From Chryseobacterium aahli (lineage in GTDB: Bacteria; Bacteroidota; Bacteroidia; Flavobacteriales; Weeksellaceae), in assembly GCF_022699665.1 (NCBI RefSeq), contig NZ_JALDNB010000002.1:310001-374000 (forward strand): 64,000 nt of DNA, read 5' to 3'. Shown piece after piece: positions 24,940 through 35,038 of this stretch (positions within the stretch are counted from its first letter, which is position 1; each line of letters starts with the position of its first letter). Under the pieces are notes generated by a model. The model was not told the origin of the DNA and did no database searches. It saw only the letters and a program-made list of their open reading frames with translations. Position numbers and translations under genes: made by a program.

Positions 24940-25161
24940 CTACATATCCTTTAATAACTGACAGGATCGAAATGTATTTTATTTATTTCTGAACCTCAAT
25001 ACTTATTTATATGCCTTTAAAGACAAGAAATAAATCTTTTGACATTGAGCAAGTAATGACATTTTAAATGAGCTTGTTGTAAAGCTTTTGCAAAACAAGA
25101 CAGACAATATTACTGTAATTTAAAATAGTAATCTTTGATACATTATCAAAATTTTAAACAA
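24940..25161. other. gene-poor AT-rich stretch
   Basis: No open frame of substance and no recognisable RNA. It joins the fragment at 24763-24939 to the terminator at 25162. Confidence 0.4.
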
Positions 25162-25185
25162 AAAATCCCGAATGAACGGGATTTT
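25162..25185. terminator. intrinsic terminator (DUF2911 operon end)
   Basis: Perfect 9-bp stem AAAATCCCG / CGGGATTTT with a 6-nt loop and flanking A/T runs. It lies 19 bp after the DUF2911 stop codon on the minus strand and can act in both directions. Confidence 0.8.
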
Positions 25186-25203
25186 AATTTTTCATATTTA
25201 CAT

Positions 25204-25722
25204 TTATTTTATCTCTACAGGAACTGATATTTTATCCCAATTCATTGTGAATCCATTATTGTTTACTTTATACACTAAAGTTTCCTGTGTTGCTGGTAAA
25301 GCTTTTGTTTTTACATCAACACGTAAAGCATCTTTAGCTTCTTCGTATTTATAAGCACCCCATTGTTTTGCCTCCTGGTTAAAAATCGCAGTCCAGGTTC
25401 CGGACTCTTTAGGGATTAAGAAAAAGCTGTATTTACCTGCAGGAAGTTTTTTACCCTGAACGGTAATGTCTTTGCTGGTTTCAAAAGTGGTAGCTTCATT
25501 GGCACCCGCACGCCAAACTTTATCATAAGCTTCTAGACCACCCCAAATTGTTCGACCTTTTACAGAAGGACTGCTGTAGGCAATTGTAATGGTTGCATCT
25601 TTAATTTTTCCTGTTGCAGTAGCTGCAGGACTTGCTGGTTTTTTAGTTTCCTGTGCAAAGGCATTCATGGAGATTGTCATAGTCGCAACAAGGACAACAG
25701 CAGATTTAATGATGGTTTTCAT
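25204..25722 (-). CDS. DUF2911 secreted protein
   Basis: 172 aa with a signal peptide ([23 protein letters not shown]). DUF2911 signatures are complete: [52 protein letters not shown] and [15 protein letters not shown]. The family is common in Bacteroidota and has no known function; a beta-sandwich is likely. It is the last gene of the run of same-strand genes starting with PIG-L and is separated from the symporter by 32 bp. Confidence 0.93.
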   Translation of the reverse strand: MKTIIKSAVVLVATMTISMNAFAQETKKPASPAATATGKIKDATITIAYSSPSVKGRTIWGGLEAYDKVWRAGANEATTFETSKDITVQGKKLPAGKYSFFLIPKESGTWTAIFNQEAKQWGAYKYEEAKDALRVDVKTKALPATQETLVYKVNNNGFTMNWDKISVPVEIK

Positions 25723-25754
25723 AATATTTTTGTTTGTATGTTTACTTTGTTTGT

Positions 25755-27446
25755 TTACGAATTTACGGCTTTCGGCTTATAAAACAATAACCCTATTGCT
25801 GAAAATAAAATGACTGCCGCAGCTCCAATTACATTAAGCCAAAGGAAAGAAACGATATCGAAGTTATAAACGGCAATAACCACAATTTCTGATAATATTG
25901 CAGAAATAAATACATTTGAACCGGTGATTTTTTTATAGTAAAATGCGACAAGAAAAATCCCCAATATCGGGCCGTAGAAAAGGGAGCCCAATACATTAAC
26001 GGCTTCAATAAGAGAACCCATTTGAGTGGCAAACATTGCTACGCCGATTGAGAAGATCCCCCATGCTAAAGTGTGAAGGCGACTATACTTCAATTCGGTT
26101 GCATCATCAGGAATTTCTTTTTTAAATATCAAATGAACATCTTTTAATGAGCAAGCCGCAAGGGAATTTAATGCTGCGGAAATTGAACCCCAGCTGGCCA
26201 GAAAAATGACGGCAAACAGTAAACCGATCATTCCTACAGGCAAGGTATTTTTTACGAAATACAGAAAAATATAATTGGTATCCGTTTTCTCCGCATTATA
26301 GTTTGATCTATTGATTGCTTCTTCTACCCTTCCGTGAAGTTCTTTCACTTCAGTTTGTGTGTCTTTAAAATCCTGAATTCTTTCTTTAAGTTGAGGGGAT
26401 TGGGTCTCTTTCAATTGTAGAATTTCTTTCGATTCTGCATTAAATTTTGCCTGCAAATCCTGATGTTCTTTTTCAAAAACCGCAGCCTGTTCAGGTTGTG
26501 TTTCCTTTAAATGTTGATACGAGCGTTCGTTAAAGTAAATCGGAGCTGGTTTTAGAGAAAAGAAAGCGAAAAGCAAAGCACCGATCAGGAGAATAGCAAA
26601 CTGCATCGGAATTTTAACCAATCCATTCAACAGCAAGCCCATTTTTGCATTGGTATTATCTTTCGCCGTAATGTACCTTCCGACTTGACTCTGGTCAGTC
26701 CCGAAGTAAGAAAGTGCCAGAAAAAAACCGCCAATCAGCCCGCTCCAGATATTGTATTTATCTTTCCAGTCGAATTCTGTAGTGATGACATTGAGCTTTC
26801 CGGATTTCCCCGCCAGATAAAGTGCATCCTTAAAACCAATTCCATTCGGCATATTCTGAATAAGCAGATACCCTGCAAAAGCCATTGTTCCCAGAATAAT
26901 CAGAAACTGTAGTTTTTGGGTGTGAGCGATTGCTTTTGCACCACCAACATAGGTATAAATCATCAGAATTCCACCTGTTAAAACATTGGTTAAGTAAATA
27001 TTCCAGTTTAAAACGCTTGACAAGATGATACTCGGAGCATAAATGCTGATTCCTGTCGACAAGCCTCTGGAAAAAAGAAAAAGCAGTGAAGTGAGTACCC
27101 TTGTTTTTTTATCAAAACGGTTTTCTAAGTATTCATAGGCCGTATAAACATTTAAGCGCTGAAAAATCGGGATGAAAGTGATACAGATAACAATCATCGC
27201 CAAAGGCAAACCAAAGTAATACTGAACGAAACGCATTCCGTCTGTATAAGCCTGACCGGGTGCTGAAAGAAAAGTAATGGCACTTGCCTGTGTGGCCATA
27301 ATACCTATCAGCACAATGTACCAGGGCATTTTATTATCTGCTTTCAGGTAGGATTCGTTGCTTTTTTGGCCACGACCGATAAATACGCCGTAAACAACCA
27401 CTGCAACAAGTGTAAAAATAAGAACGGTCCAATCTATATTGCTCAT
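25755..27446 (-). CDS. sodium:solute symporter (SSS family) with coiled-coil insert
   Basis: 563 aa with about 13 transmembrane helices; the family pattern includes [21 protein letters not shown] and [18 protein letters not shown]. Between helices, at about residues 303-390, there is a hydrophilic, Glu/Gln/Lys-rich insert ([19 protein letters not shown] and following) predicted to form a coiled coil. The substrate is unknown, perhaps a sugar or amino-sugar given the PIG-L neighbour. Its ATG overlaps the TGA of the 34-aa peptide gene (ATGA). Confidence 0.92.
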   Translation of the reverse strand: MSNIDWTVLIFTLVAVVVYGVFIGRGQKSNESYLKADNKMPWYIVLIGIMATQASAITFLSAPGQAYTDGMRFVQYYFGLPLAMIVICITFIPIFQRLNVYTAYEYLENRFDKKTRVLTSLLFLFSRGLSTGISIYAPSIILSSVLNWNIYLTNVLTGGILMIYTYVGGAKAIAHTQKLQFLIILGTMAFAGYLLIQNMPNGIGFKDALYLAGKSGKLNVITTEFDWKDKYNIWSGLIGGFFLALSYFGTDQSQVGRYITAKDNTNAKMGLLLNGLVKIPMQFAILLIGALLFAFFSLKPAPIYFNERSYQHLKETQPEQAAVFEKEHQDLQAKFNAESKEILQLKETQSPQLKERIQDFKDTQTEVKELHGRVEEAINRSNYNAEKTDTNYIFLYFVKNTLPVGMIGLLFAVIFLASWGSISAALNSLAACSLKDVHLIFKKEIPDDATELKYSRLHTLAWGIFSIGVAMFATQMGSLIEAVNVLGSLFYGPILGIFLVAFYYKKITGSNVFISAILSEIVVIAVYNFDIVSFLWLNVIGAAAVILFSAIGLLFYKPKAVNS

Positions 27447-27547
27447 GCCCAGAATTTAGTAAACAAATAATAAAATGTGATTTGTACTACCAATGCAATG
27501 GCTAATAGTATGTACCAGGTGTTCCAGTTTTTAAATTGATTACTCAT
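27443..27547 (-). CDS. 34-aa single-helix membrane peptide between PIG-L and symporter
   Basis: A 35-codon frame missed by normal length cutoffs: MSNQFKNWNTWYILLAIALV, then [14 protein letters not shown]. It has one hydrophobic helix and a short aromatic-rich start. Its ATG overlaps the TAA of the PIG-L gene by one base and its TGA overlaps the ATG of the symporter gene by 3 bases, so all three are translationally coupled. It may be an accessory subunit of the symporter. Confidence 0.75.
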   Translation of the reverse strand: MSNQFKNWNTWYILLAIALVVQITFYYLFTKFWA

Positions 27548-30051
27548 TAGTTTTTCTGTGCAGATAAAAAGTTTAAAAATAAACGTGCCGCCCCAACATT
27601 TCCCACAGGCAGCTGTCTGAAAAATGCTAACGGTGTATAAATAAAATTACCCTTTCCATATTTCGCATATAAAGTTGAGCCCTGCAGAGGTTCTTCACCC
27701 GTATCGTGCATTTCAAAAAGCGGTTCATACGCCGCATCCCATTGAGCTGGGAAATAGGCGCCACGCTCCTGTACCCAATCTTTAAAATCGTCCGCAGTAA
27801 TTTTGTTCGGGAAGTTCAGTAATTTGTGATTTGGATTTAAAAAGGTAACCGCAGCATTTTCTTCGGTCACCCGCTTATTGGCAATACTGAAATTGTACAT
27901 TCCCAATTGGTCAACGGTTGTATCCTGGTTGGTGTTATACTGCATCACCAAATTACCCCCGGCTTTTACATAAGACCATAAAAAAGGCATCCAACGGCCC
28001 AGCTTTTTTTCTGTGTTGTTTGCACGAACACCCAAGACGATGGCATCATATTGCGACAGCTTGTTTTGACTAACATTTGCTCCGGATTCATTTAAGCTGC
28101 CATAAAAATCTTCGTCTTTCAAGACATCTACCTGAATACCTGCAATGCGTAGAAACTCAGGAATGAAATCGCCCGCACCTTCTATGTAACCCACTTTTTT
28201 AACCTTCGCCTGAATATCGCCTTTCATTACGGTTACCGTTGCAGGCACAAAATATTGTAAAGAGGGTAAATGCGGGTACTGAATTAATACCTGTTTTTTA
28301 TTATAAGTGACTCCATTTGCAATATAATTGGCATCCAATTGCAAACGGGATGAGTTTATTGTGGCAAGCTTCGTTTTTGGAATAACGTAATCGATGGTAA
28401 TATCTTTTCCATTGAGCGAACTTACATCAGCGCCGCCTAATCGTTCTCCGTTATACATAAGGTTTAGAGCACCTTTATTAAAATTTTTGTTAGAATTAAC
28501 CTTAACATTTAAACTCAAATGTAAGTCTTCATTTTCTTTGGCTACATAAAGTGGTTGTGTAAATTTCATTTCCAATGCTGGAACAATGCGCAAGGCTTCA
28601 ACCACATCACCACGCACCGGGTCTAATTTTTTGAAAGATAAAGGAAGTTTAACCTGAAACTTTTCTGAACCGATTTTTAAATCAAGCAAAACATTCAGTG
28701 GTGATTCTGCCTCAGGCAAACCGATTAAAGTATCATTTGGAACAAAGAAAGTTGCAGCATTCGTGGGAGGTTTTGCCAACCAGTAAGGTTCTGTAAGTGC
28801 TGCATCAGCAGGAATCTGAATTTCATTCTGAATAGTAATTAAAGAATCTTTTGATAGTTTTCTGTTGAAAATTTCTGATTGACTTAACCATTTTACATTT
28901 TCTAAAACGACAGGATTTTCAGCTCTTGAAATCAGATTTAACCTGAAATTGTAATGATCCCCGGCAACAGCTTCAGCCTGATTGGTAACTACCTCACCCA
29001 TAAACCCCGCACAGCTTAAAATAATATTGTCAAGAGATTTAATTTTATCACTTTTTAGGTCTACATCTTTTAGAGCCATGACCTTTTTTCGCAAAACAAT
29101 CAAAGCAGGCAAGCTCAAATCAGGTTTATTAAAATTGAAAGCGGAAATAATTTTATCCAATGATTGGTCAATATCAACGTTTCCTTGTGAAGTCCAGGTT
29201 TTAGTTACTCCATCAAAAAGTGTTGCTTTTGCAGGTTCGCCAAGAACGTGACTAAAATATTCAGTTCTGATGCCGGCTACAGACTGTGTTCCCGCACCCT
29301 GGCTTTTATGTAAACTTCTGCTTAATCCCGCCAATTCACCATAGCCCATTCCCAATTGTGCATCATATTGTCCAACCGTGACTTTCAGTTGATTTTCAGC
29401 TGTCGTATTGACCGCGCCAAATCGGAAAGTATTCCACAATACACGTTTTGGCTGCCATGTATTAACATATTTTAGTTGATTTGGGAAAGCATTTTTATCA
29501 CCTGCCAGCTTAAAAGCTTTTTCTGCAACCACAGCCGAAGCTGCATGTTGTCCGTGGCCTGCCGCAGCAGTAGGAGGAAAACGACAAATAATCACATCAG
29601 GACGGAATTTACGGATTACCCAAACTACATCAGCTATAATGCTATTTTCATTCCATTGTTTAAAGGTATCGGTCGTATTTTTAGAAAACCCGAAATCTAT
29701 CGCCCGGGTAAAAAACTGTTGGGCACCATCTAACTTTCTTGCCTCTAAAAGCTCATGTGTTCTTATTAAACCTAATGCAGCACCTTGCTCTGTGCCTAAT
29801 AAATTCTGACCGCCATCACCTCTGGTTAAAGACAAATAGCCCGTTTCTACATTTTGGTCGTTGATTAACCAGGAGAGCAATCCTGTATTTTCATCATCGG
29901 GATGAGCTGCAAGGTATAAAACTTTAGGGAGGTGTTTAAGGGTTTTGAGTTCACGGTAAATTTCAGATGATTTTGAAGGTCGAACCTGCTGGGCCGAACA
30001 AAAAACCGTATAAAAGCCAAGAATAAATACAGTGATTACTTTTTTGAACAT
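27547..30051 (-). CDS. secreted PIG-L family deacetylase
   Basis: 834 aa from the Met at 30051, chosen because MFKKVITVFILGFYTVFCSA is a clean signal peptide; the longer frame to 30099 has no such start. The PIG-L zinc site LAAHPDDENTGLLSW and a second-site segment GHGQHAASAVV are present, so the N-terminal 300 residues are an N-acetylglucosaminyl-type deacetylase. The middle is beta-rich. The C-terminal 230 residues (EGAGDFIPEFLRIAGIQVDV, GGNLVMQYNTN, GKGNFIYTPLAFFRQLP) resemble a glutamine-amidotransferase-like domain. Probably periplasmic; the substrate is unknown. Confidence 0.88.
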   Translation of the reverse strand: MFKKVITVFILGFYTVFCSAQQVRPSKSSEIYRELKTLKHLPKVLYLAAHPDDENTGLLSWLINDQNVETGYLSLTRGDGGQNLLGTEQGAALGLIRTHELLEARKLDGAQQFFTRAIDFGFSKNTTDTFKQWNENSIIADVVWVIRKFRPDVIICRFPPTAAAGHGQHAASAVVAEKAFKLAGDKNAFPNQLKYVNTWQPKRVLWNTFRFGAVNTTAENQLKVTVGQYDAQLGMGYGELAGLSRSLHKSQGAGTQSVAGIRTEYFSHVLGEPAKATLFDGVTKTWTSQGNVDIDQSLDKIISAFNFNKPDLSLPALIVLRKKVMALKDVDLKSDKIKSLDNIILSCAGFMGEVVTNQAEAVAGDHYNFRLNLISRAENPVVLENVKWLSQSEIFNRKLSKDSLITIQNEIQIPADAALTEPYWLAKPPTNAATFFVPNDTLIGLPEAESPLNVLLDLKIGSEKFQVKLPLSFKKLDPVRGDVVEALRIVPALEMKFTQPLYVAKENEDLHLSLNVKVNSNKNFNKGALNLMYNGERLGGADVSSLNGKDITIDYVIPKTKLATINSSRLQLDANYIANGVTYNKKQVLIQYPHLPSLQYFVPATVTVMKGDIQAKVKKVGYIEGAGDFIPEFLRIAGIQVDVLKDEDFYGSLNESGANVSQNKLSQYDAIVLGVRANNTEKKLGRWMPFLWSYVKAGGNLVMQYNTNQDTTVDQLGMYNFSIANKRVTEENAAVTFLNPNHKLLNFPNKITADDFKDWVQERGAYFPAQWDAAYEPLFEMHDTGEEPLQGSTLYAKYGKGNFIYTPLAFFRQLPVGNVGAARLFLNFLSAQKN

Positions 30052-30386
30052 TTGAATTTGCTTTTCGAGGCAAATATAAGTAAATCGTTTTTCTTTCAAC
30101 CTTAAAAGAAAAAAGCATCCTCTCCTTCTGTTGACTATATAAAGCTCAGTGCTTAAAACGTATGATTTATCATCAACTTAAATTATCCGATTTTCGGAAT
30201 AGATATAGGGTGTGGAATATCAAAAAGTGAAGCAAGATTTATCATCGAAAACTCATTATTAAACAAAAACCGACGCTGAGCATTGTGATGTTTATCAATT
30301 GTACGAATAAATTATATTTCTGTTGCCATCGATTTTTCCGTAAGAGGATTGATTTTCTTTTCAGTCAGATTGTATTTCAGCTTATA
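30052..30386. other. gap between PIG-L and esterase genes
   Basis: 335 bp on the minus strand before the esterase end. No open frame, hairpin or recognisable element; it probably contains the PIG-L promoter. Confidence 0.5.
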
Positions 30387-31520
30387 CTATTTAAAGATCT
30401 TCTGCGCAAATTCATACAGACAGCGTCTCCAGGTGAGCCATTCGTGATACGTTCCCTCTGATTTATACTGAAAGTTTGGATATCTGTTTTGGGCAAGATA
30501 ATTTGTCAGTATCGTGTTGTATTCATGGAATCGTTTGTCTTCTTTTGTACCAATTCCGATAAATAAAAAGGGTTTGTGTTTTGACTTTAATAAATTGTCA
30601 ATCGGGAGATCTTTGAAGGGTTGAAACTCTGTTCCTCCATAAATTACAGGACTGAAAGATCCAATTGCTGAAAATAACTCCGGATGATTGGCACCGATAA
30701 GCATCGCCTGATAACTTCCTCTTGAAAGTCCAGCAATAGCTCTATTGCTGCTTGTTTTATATTTTTTTTGGATATAAGGTATCAATTCTTGAATAAGGAT
30801 TTTGTCTATATTTTGTGAAGAAAGTACAGTTCTCGTATAATCGTCAGGCATTTTTTCTTCTTCAGGACTCAGCGCCACGCCGTAATCCATGACCACGATC
30901 ATTTCTTTTGCTTTTTTTTCTGCAAAAAGATTGTCCAAAATATGATTGATATATCCTTGCTTTTCCCAGCCTGTAATATCTTCGCCCGTTCCGTGATAGA
31001 GATATAAGACAGGAAATTTTTTGCTTCCGTAGCTTGGCGGCAGATATACTTTGATTTTGCGTTTACCTCCGATAATTTTAGAATCCATGCTGTCACTAAT
31101 GATCTTCCCGTGTTTTACATTTTTTTGAAAGAAGAAGTCTTCTCCGGAACTGACCTCGATTCCGCTTGTGGGCAGACCGTAGCCAAAATAAAGTTTTGTA
31201 TTCGGATCATTGGTACGTTTGTCATCCACATTGAACCAATAATAATGAAAACCTATTTCTAAAGGTGATGAAGTAGAAATATTCCAAAAGCCATCCTGAT
31301 CTTTAGAGGTTGTTGATTGTACGTTTTGCATTCCATCTCCGCCTTCCAAAACTACCGAATCAACATTGGGAAAATAAACTTTGAACAATGCTTTTCCTTC
31401 AGCATCTATTTTTGGAAATTCTTTCCCTTCTTGTGTGGTTAAAGATGTTTTAAAATTTTGCGAAAATAACAGGGAGGAGCATAGAGTAAAAATGGTAACA
31501 ATTACTTTAAAGTTTTGCAT
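30387..31520 (-). CDS. secreted esterase (enterochelin esterase-like)
   Basis: 377 aa from the Met at 31520 (MQNFKVIVTIFTLCSSLLFS is a signal peptide; the frame extends further upstream without one). The N-terminal about 100 residues are an early-set/CBM48-like beta domain. The rest is an alpha/beta hydrolase of the esterase D / Fes type with VLYLYHGTGEDITGWE, the nucleophile GLSRGSYQAM, and HEWLTWRRCL at the end with the catalytic His. In this family such enzymes cleave feruloyl, acetyl or siderophore esters. It stands alone. Confidence 0.88.
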   Translation of the reverse strand: MQNFKVIVTIFTLCSSLLFSQNFKTSLTTQEGKEFPKIDAEGKALFKVYFPNVDSVVLEGGDGMQNVQSTTSKDQDGFWNISTSSPLEIGFHYYWFNVDDKRTNDPNTKLYFGYGLPTSGIEVSSGEDFFFQKNVKHGKIISDSMDSKIIGGKRKIKVYLPPSYGSKKFPVLYLYHGTGEDITGWEKQGYINHILDNLFAEKKAKEMIVVMDYGVALSPEEEKMPDDYTRTVLSSQNIDKILIQELIPYIQKKYKTSSNRAIAGLSRGSYQAMLIGANHPELFSAIGSFSPVIYGGTEFQPFKDLPIDNLLKSKHKPFLFIGIGTKEDKRFHEYNTILTNYLAQNRYPNFQYKSEGTYHEWLTWRRCLYEFAQKIFK

Positions 31521-31766
31521 TGATTTCAATTTAAAAGCTGTGATCATTGCGTAATTTAGGAATTCTTTCATAATTATTCATCGAATAGAAATCGTTTTTT
31601 AAAATAAGATCCATATAATAATCCATTACTTTTGTTATCGTCCGTTACCTGCAATCATTTCTATTTCCCAAAAAGTTTGCAAAATAATGCCAGCCATTCA
31701 GGAGAGCTCAGGAATAGGTGTTGTAATCGGAAATCCATCAACAGTTATAATCTACTAAAACTAATG

Positions 31767-32873
31767 TCATTTTTCCAACTGCAATCTGATTAAATTAATT
31801 TTCTGTTTCTCATTATTATCAATCAGTATGTCTGGTTTTATTCCTATATTATCAATAGGATTTTGAGGAAGTCGCTTTGATCTTGATATAGGTATGATTA
31901 AGTTATATTCTGCACAAAAAATATCGAAATATTGTGAATTGGCATAATCTAACATTCCATAAGAATTTTCGCCGAATACAGTTACCTTCTTACTCTGTTT
32001 AGCTGTTAATAATAAGGATTCTGCTGAACTTGCCGTATTGCGATCAATTAAAAAAGCGACTTTTTTAGGATATTCATATATAGAATCTAATTTAATATAC
32101 ATTGTATCCTTACCTCCCGGGTTTACAAAACTACCTATGTTCTTTTTCATTAGTGTGACAACATCTGCAATATATTTTTTAGCTTCTTCGTCCACACTTT
32201 TATCTTTAAGCTGCTGCTCATAGTTTTTAATATTGTCTTCGCTAGCCCAATATTCTGAAGGAAATATCGCTGTCGAATTTGTATATAGATAAGGTATAAA
32301 CGGACTGTATGTAAAATCAATTCCTCCCATATTCCCCCTCAAATCGATAATCCAATTTGGAGTCTTGTCAAGCAGCACCTGATTTTTTTTTATAATACTA
32401 TCTATTTTATTCTTCTCATCCCACTCAAATGAAGGTAATGTTATTAATAACGTTTTATCACTTAATTGTTTTACACTCGTTTCCTTTTCTAAGATATCAT
32501 TAGCCGGAGGAGGAAGGTTTTTAAATTTAGGAATCTGTATATTGAGCTGGCTTAGTTTTTCAGGGTATTTTTCTCTGTAGCGCCAGTCAAGCTGTATTCT
32601 CAAATGATGGTCCTTAAAATAGTTTGTCCAAGTTCGTAATAAAACATAACAAGAATCAATATTAGTCGTATTTTTCGATTTTGATAACAGGTTATTAGTA
32701 AATTTACTAAACGCTTTTTTATTATTCAGATTGACTTTGTCATTATAACCCGCATAGTTTTTACTTACTTTTGTGACAGTAAAGTTAAAATTATCTAAAC
32801 AGTCACAGTTCTGTGCCATTAAATTTGATGTCAATAATATAAAAATAGTTAAGATAAATATTCTAGTTGTCAT
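31767..32873 (-). CDS. S41 family peptidase (tail-specific protease type)
   Basis: 368 aa with a signal peptide (MTTRIFILTIFILLTSNLMA). The tail-specific protease core shows WIIDLRGNMGGIDFTYSPF and the catalytic Ser segment DRNTASSAESLLLTAKQSK, followed by FGENSYGMLDYAN. No PDZ domain is evident. It is probably periplasmic. It is the first gene of the accessory island that follows; the promoter is not obvious in the AT-rich upstream. Confidence 0.87.
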   Translation of the reverse strand: MTTRIFILTIFILLTSNLMAQNCDCLDNFNFTVTKVSKNYAGYNDKVNLNNKKAFSKFTNNLLSKSKNTTNIDSCYVLLRTWTNYFKDHHLRIQLDWRYREKYPEKLSQLNIQIPKFKNLPPPANDILEKETSVKQLSDKTLLITLPSFEWDEKNKIDSIIKKNQVLLDKTPNWIIDLRGNMGGIDFTYSPFIPYLYTNSTAIFPSEYWASEDNIKNYEQQLKDKSVDEEAKKYIADVVTLMKKNIGSFVNPGGKDTMYIKLDSIYEYPKKVAFLIDRNTASSAESLLLTAKQSKKVTVFGENSYGMLDYANSQYFDIFCAEYNLIIPISRSKRLPQNPIDNIGIKPDILIDNNEKQKINLIRLQLEK

Positions 32874-32965
32874 TGGTTTCTTTTTTGGCTTTGTAAAATA
32901 TAATGCACTAACTGTACGTGTATTGCTAAATTTACTACTTTACTTTTTACGATATGCTAATTATT

Positions 32966-33502
32966 TTATCTTTTGAAAGGATCAACATTTTTATTAATAA
33001 ATTCGATGGTTGATTCATCATATTTAGTGCCTATCAATTTGTCTTTTTTAATTTGCAGTTTAACATAATCGTCAAAATGATCAATAATCACAGCATTTAC
33101 CAATCATTTTCCAAGGGTACGCTTTTTCATCAATAATGTGCGTCTCAGTGTCTACAAGTTTCTGCGTAACTGTAACACTATCGTTATCAAAACTTAAATG
33201 TAAAAAGATATAAATATCATATGCGCCATTCGTAGTCGCCCTACAGCTTTGGCTTAATTTTCCGACAAAGGTTTTCCCTGCTACTCTACTTTTCGAAGCA
33301 TTTTCTGTATGTTGGTCTGACAAATTTTCGTTCTTTTTTTTAAGAGGCTTAACTTAAGGTTAATGCCTATTGTATCGCCTGCCTTTTTTTCGGTTTGCTG
33401 GTTGCTGTTTCCATTGCAGGCACAAAGCAATAGAACTAAAAGCAAAACAAGCTGTTTTTTTATTTTTAATAATGGACAACTCTTAAGCATATTGATCATC
33501 AA
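32966..33502 (-). pseudogene. frameshifted lipoprotein gene
   Basis: The frame starting at 33502 has a lipobox (LLLVLLLCACNG) and goes to KKAGDTIGINLKL, then loses register around an A8 run (complement of T8 at 33334-33341). The next frame continues as NLSDQHTENASKSRVAGKTF and FLHLSFDNDSVTVTQKL to about 33100, where a second shift leads to VIIDHFDDYVKLQIKK, DKLIGTKYDESTIEF and a stop at 32966. Taken together the pieces form one lipoprotein of about 175 aa. Two shifts favour decay over one sequencing error. Function unknown. The 5' end overlaps the upstream gene by 20 bp. Confidence 0.7.
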
Positions 33503-34055
33503 TCATAATTTTTGGATTACACGCCAATGCTTCATTTTTTAAATATAACCTTTGGGTTAGATTTCCATGTATATGATAATGATGTTTCGTACCCTTAACC
33601 AATTGAATGGTTATCCTGCAATCCTGTCTGCTTCTAGTAAAATTGAATTTTTTAAAATTGATACTTTTTATATCAGTAAAATTATATGCAGACTGATTAA
33701 ATATTTTAAAAAATTGCACTTTATCCTGGTAAATGATAAAAGAAGGTAACCATTGTTCGGCAAAAGGGCGATAGGTTCCCTGTTCAACAAATATTGATGA
33801 TTCCTTTTCGCTCAATTCATTAACAGTAGTTATATATGCATTAAAGAATTTAAACATATAAATTCCCAGAGTGCTAAATACTAAACAGATAAACAAAATA
33901 AGAAGAAAAGGAAAATTTAAATTGTTATTATCATCACTAAAAGTATAATATAATAAAATGAACAGTCCTGCCCACATCAATATAATACACGTGATGAATA
34001 TGCCTAAACTCCACCGTTTACGCAGAGTAATTTTTTTCAAGATTAGTTCCTTCAT
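33483..34055 (-). CDS. hypothetical membrane protein with two helices
   Basis: 190 aa. Two transmembrane helices (about 17-37 and 48-68) are followed by a soluble domain rich in Phe and beta-type sequence (FIIYQDKVQFFKIFNQ, YNFTDIKSINFKKFNFTR), which looks like a bacterial PH-like domain. Not recognised further. It overlaps the frameshifted lipoprotein gene by 20 bp, so both may once have been translated together. Confidence 0.6.
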   Translation of the reverse strand: MKELILKKITLRKRWSLGIFITCIILMWAGLFILLYYTFSDDNNNLNFPFLLILFICLVFSTLGIYMFKFFNAYITTVNELSEKESSIFVEQGTYRPFAEQWLPSFIIYQDKVQFFKIFNQSAYNFTDIKSINFKKFNFTRSRQDCRITIQLVKGTKHHYHIHGNLTQRLYLKNEALACNPKIMIDDQYA

Positions 34056-34246
34056 TTTTTAATACAATTTAATTAAAAGATTTCCCAAAATAAACGAGCA
34101 CTTAAGTCAAAAGTTACAATAAGAGTTTTTAAAATACTTTTAATTTTAAATCTGGATATTTTAAAATCAAAAGATCAAAAGTTTGAGATGTTTCCTTAAC
34201 GAAGTAACCTGACAATGTTGCAAAGCTTCTTTGATATAGAAATGTT

Positions 34247-34954
34247 TTATTTTACATAATTTTTCAGATATAATGAATGTGCGCCGTCATCTTTTTCATT
34301 TTCATCCACAAAATTTCTATAAGAGTATTTTTTTCCTTTATGCTCAGGCTTGTTTTTCTCTTGAAGATAATCTCCGTATTTTTGAAAGCCTCCTGAAATG
34401 AAATAGTCCTTCAGCAGTTGATCTCCGTCAGCTACAACATACAATGTGCAGGATTTAAATTTTTCGTCGTTATAACTTCCTGTATTATTGGTTTCTAATA
34501 AGTACAGCTTGTTGCCGATATTCCAAATCCTATACGAGAATTCCGAATTTCGGTAGTAAAAATCAGTTTTTCCGAATTTCTTTTCCAACAATTTCTCAAA
34601 TTTCTCCGCTTTTGAGATGGTTTTTATTTCCAGCCTGAAAGCATTCACATGATTTGTCGTTCTGTTCTCATAAAAAGATATATAATTATTGGATAACATG
34701 GAGTCATCTTGCGCATTAAGGGTTCCCGAAAAGGAAAACCCAGAGAATTGAAGCAGTGCAGGATCGGTAGCGGAGTAAATAATGACACCTGAAAAATCAC
34801 TGTTTTTATTGAGTTCGTATTTTTTCGCGATGACAGATAGGTCTACAGGAAAGGATAATTTGTCAAGATCAAAACTATTTGTTTGAAAAGACATCAGCAA
34901 CGAAAAAAATATTAACATGATTAAATTTGAAATATTTTTTATAATTCTATTCAT
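34247..34954 (-). CDS. hypothetical secreted protein
   Basis: 235 aa with a signal peptide-like N-terminus (MNRIIKNISNLIMLIFFSLLMS) and a soluble body (FSGVIIYSATDPALLQFSGF, AEKFEKLLEKKFGKTDFYYR, SYRIWNIGNKLYLLET). No known family found. It is part of the accessory island of same-strand small genes. Confidence 0.6.
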   Translation of the reverse strand: MNRIIKNISNLIMLIFFSLLMSFQTNSFDLDKLSFPVDLSVIAKKYELNKNSDFSGVIIYSATDPALLQFSGFSFSGTLNAQDDSMLSNNYISFYENRTTNHVNAFRLEIKTISKAEKFEKLLEKKFGKTDFYYRNSEFSYRIWNIGNKLYLLETNNTGSYNDEKFKSCTLYVVADGDQLLKDYFISGGFQKYGDYLQEKNKPEHKGKKYSYRNFVDENEKDDGAHSLYLKNYVK

Positions 34955-35038
34955 TTATTTAGAGTTTTAAATGATTAATACCGAGGTTAGAACGTCTTGA
35001 AGTTATCAAACTAATGTACAAATTTTAACATAAGTCTT

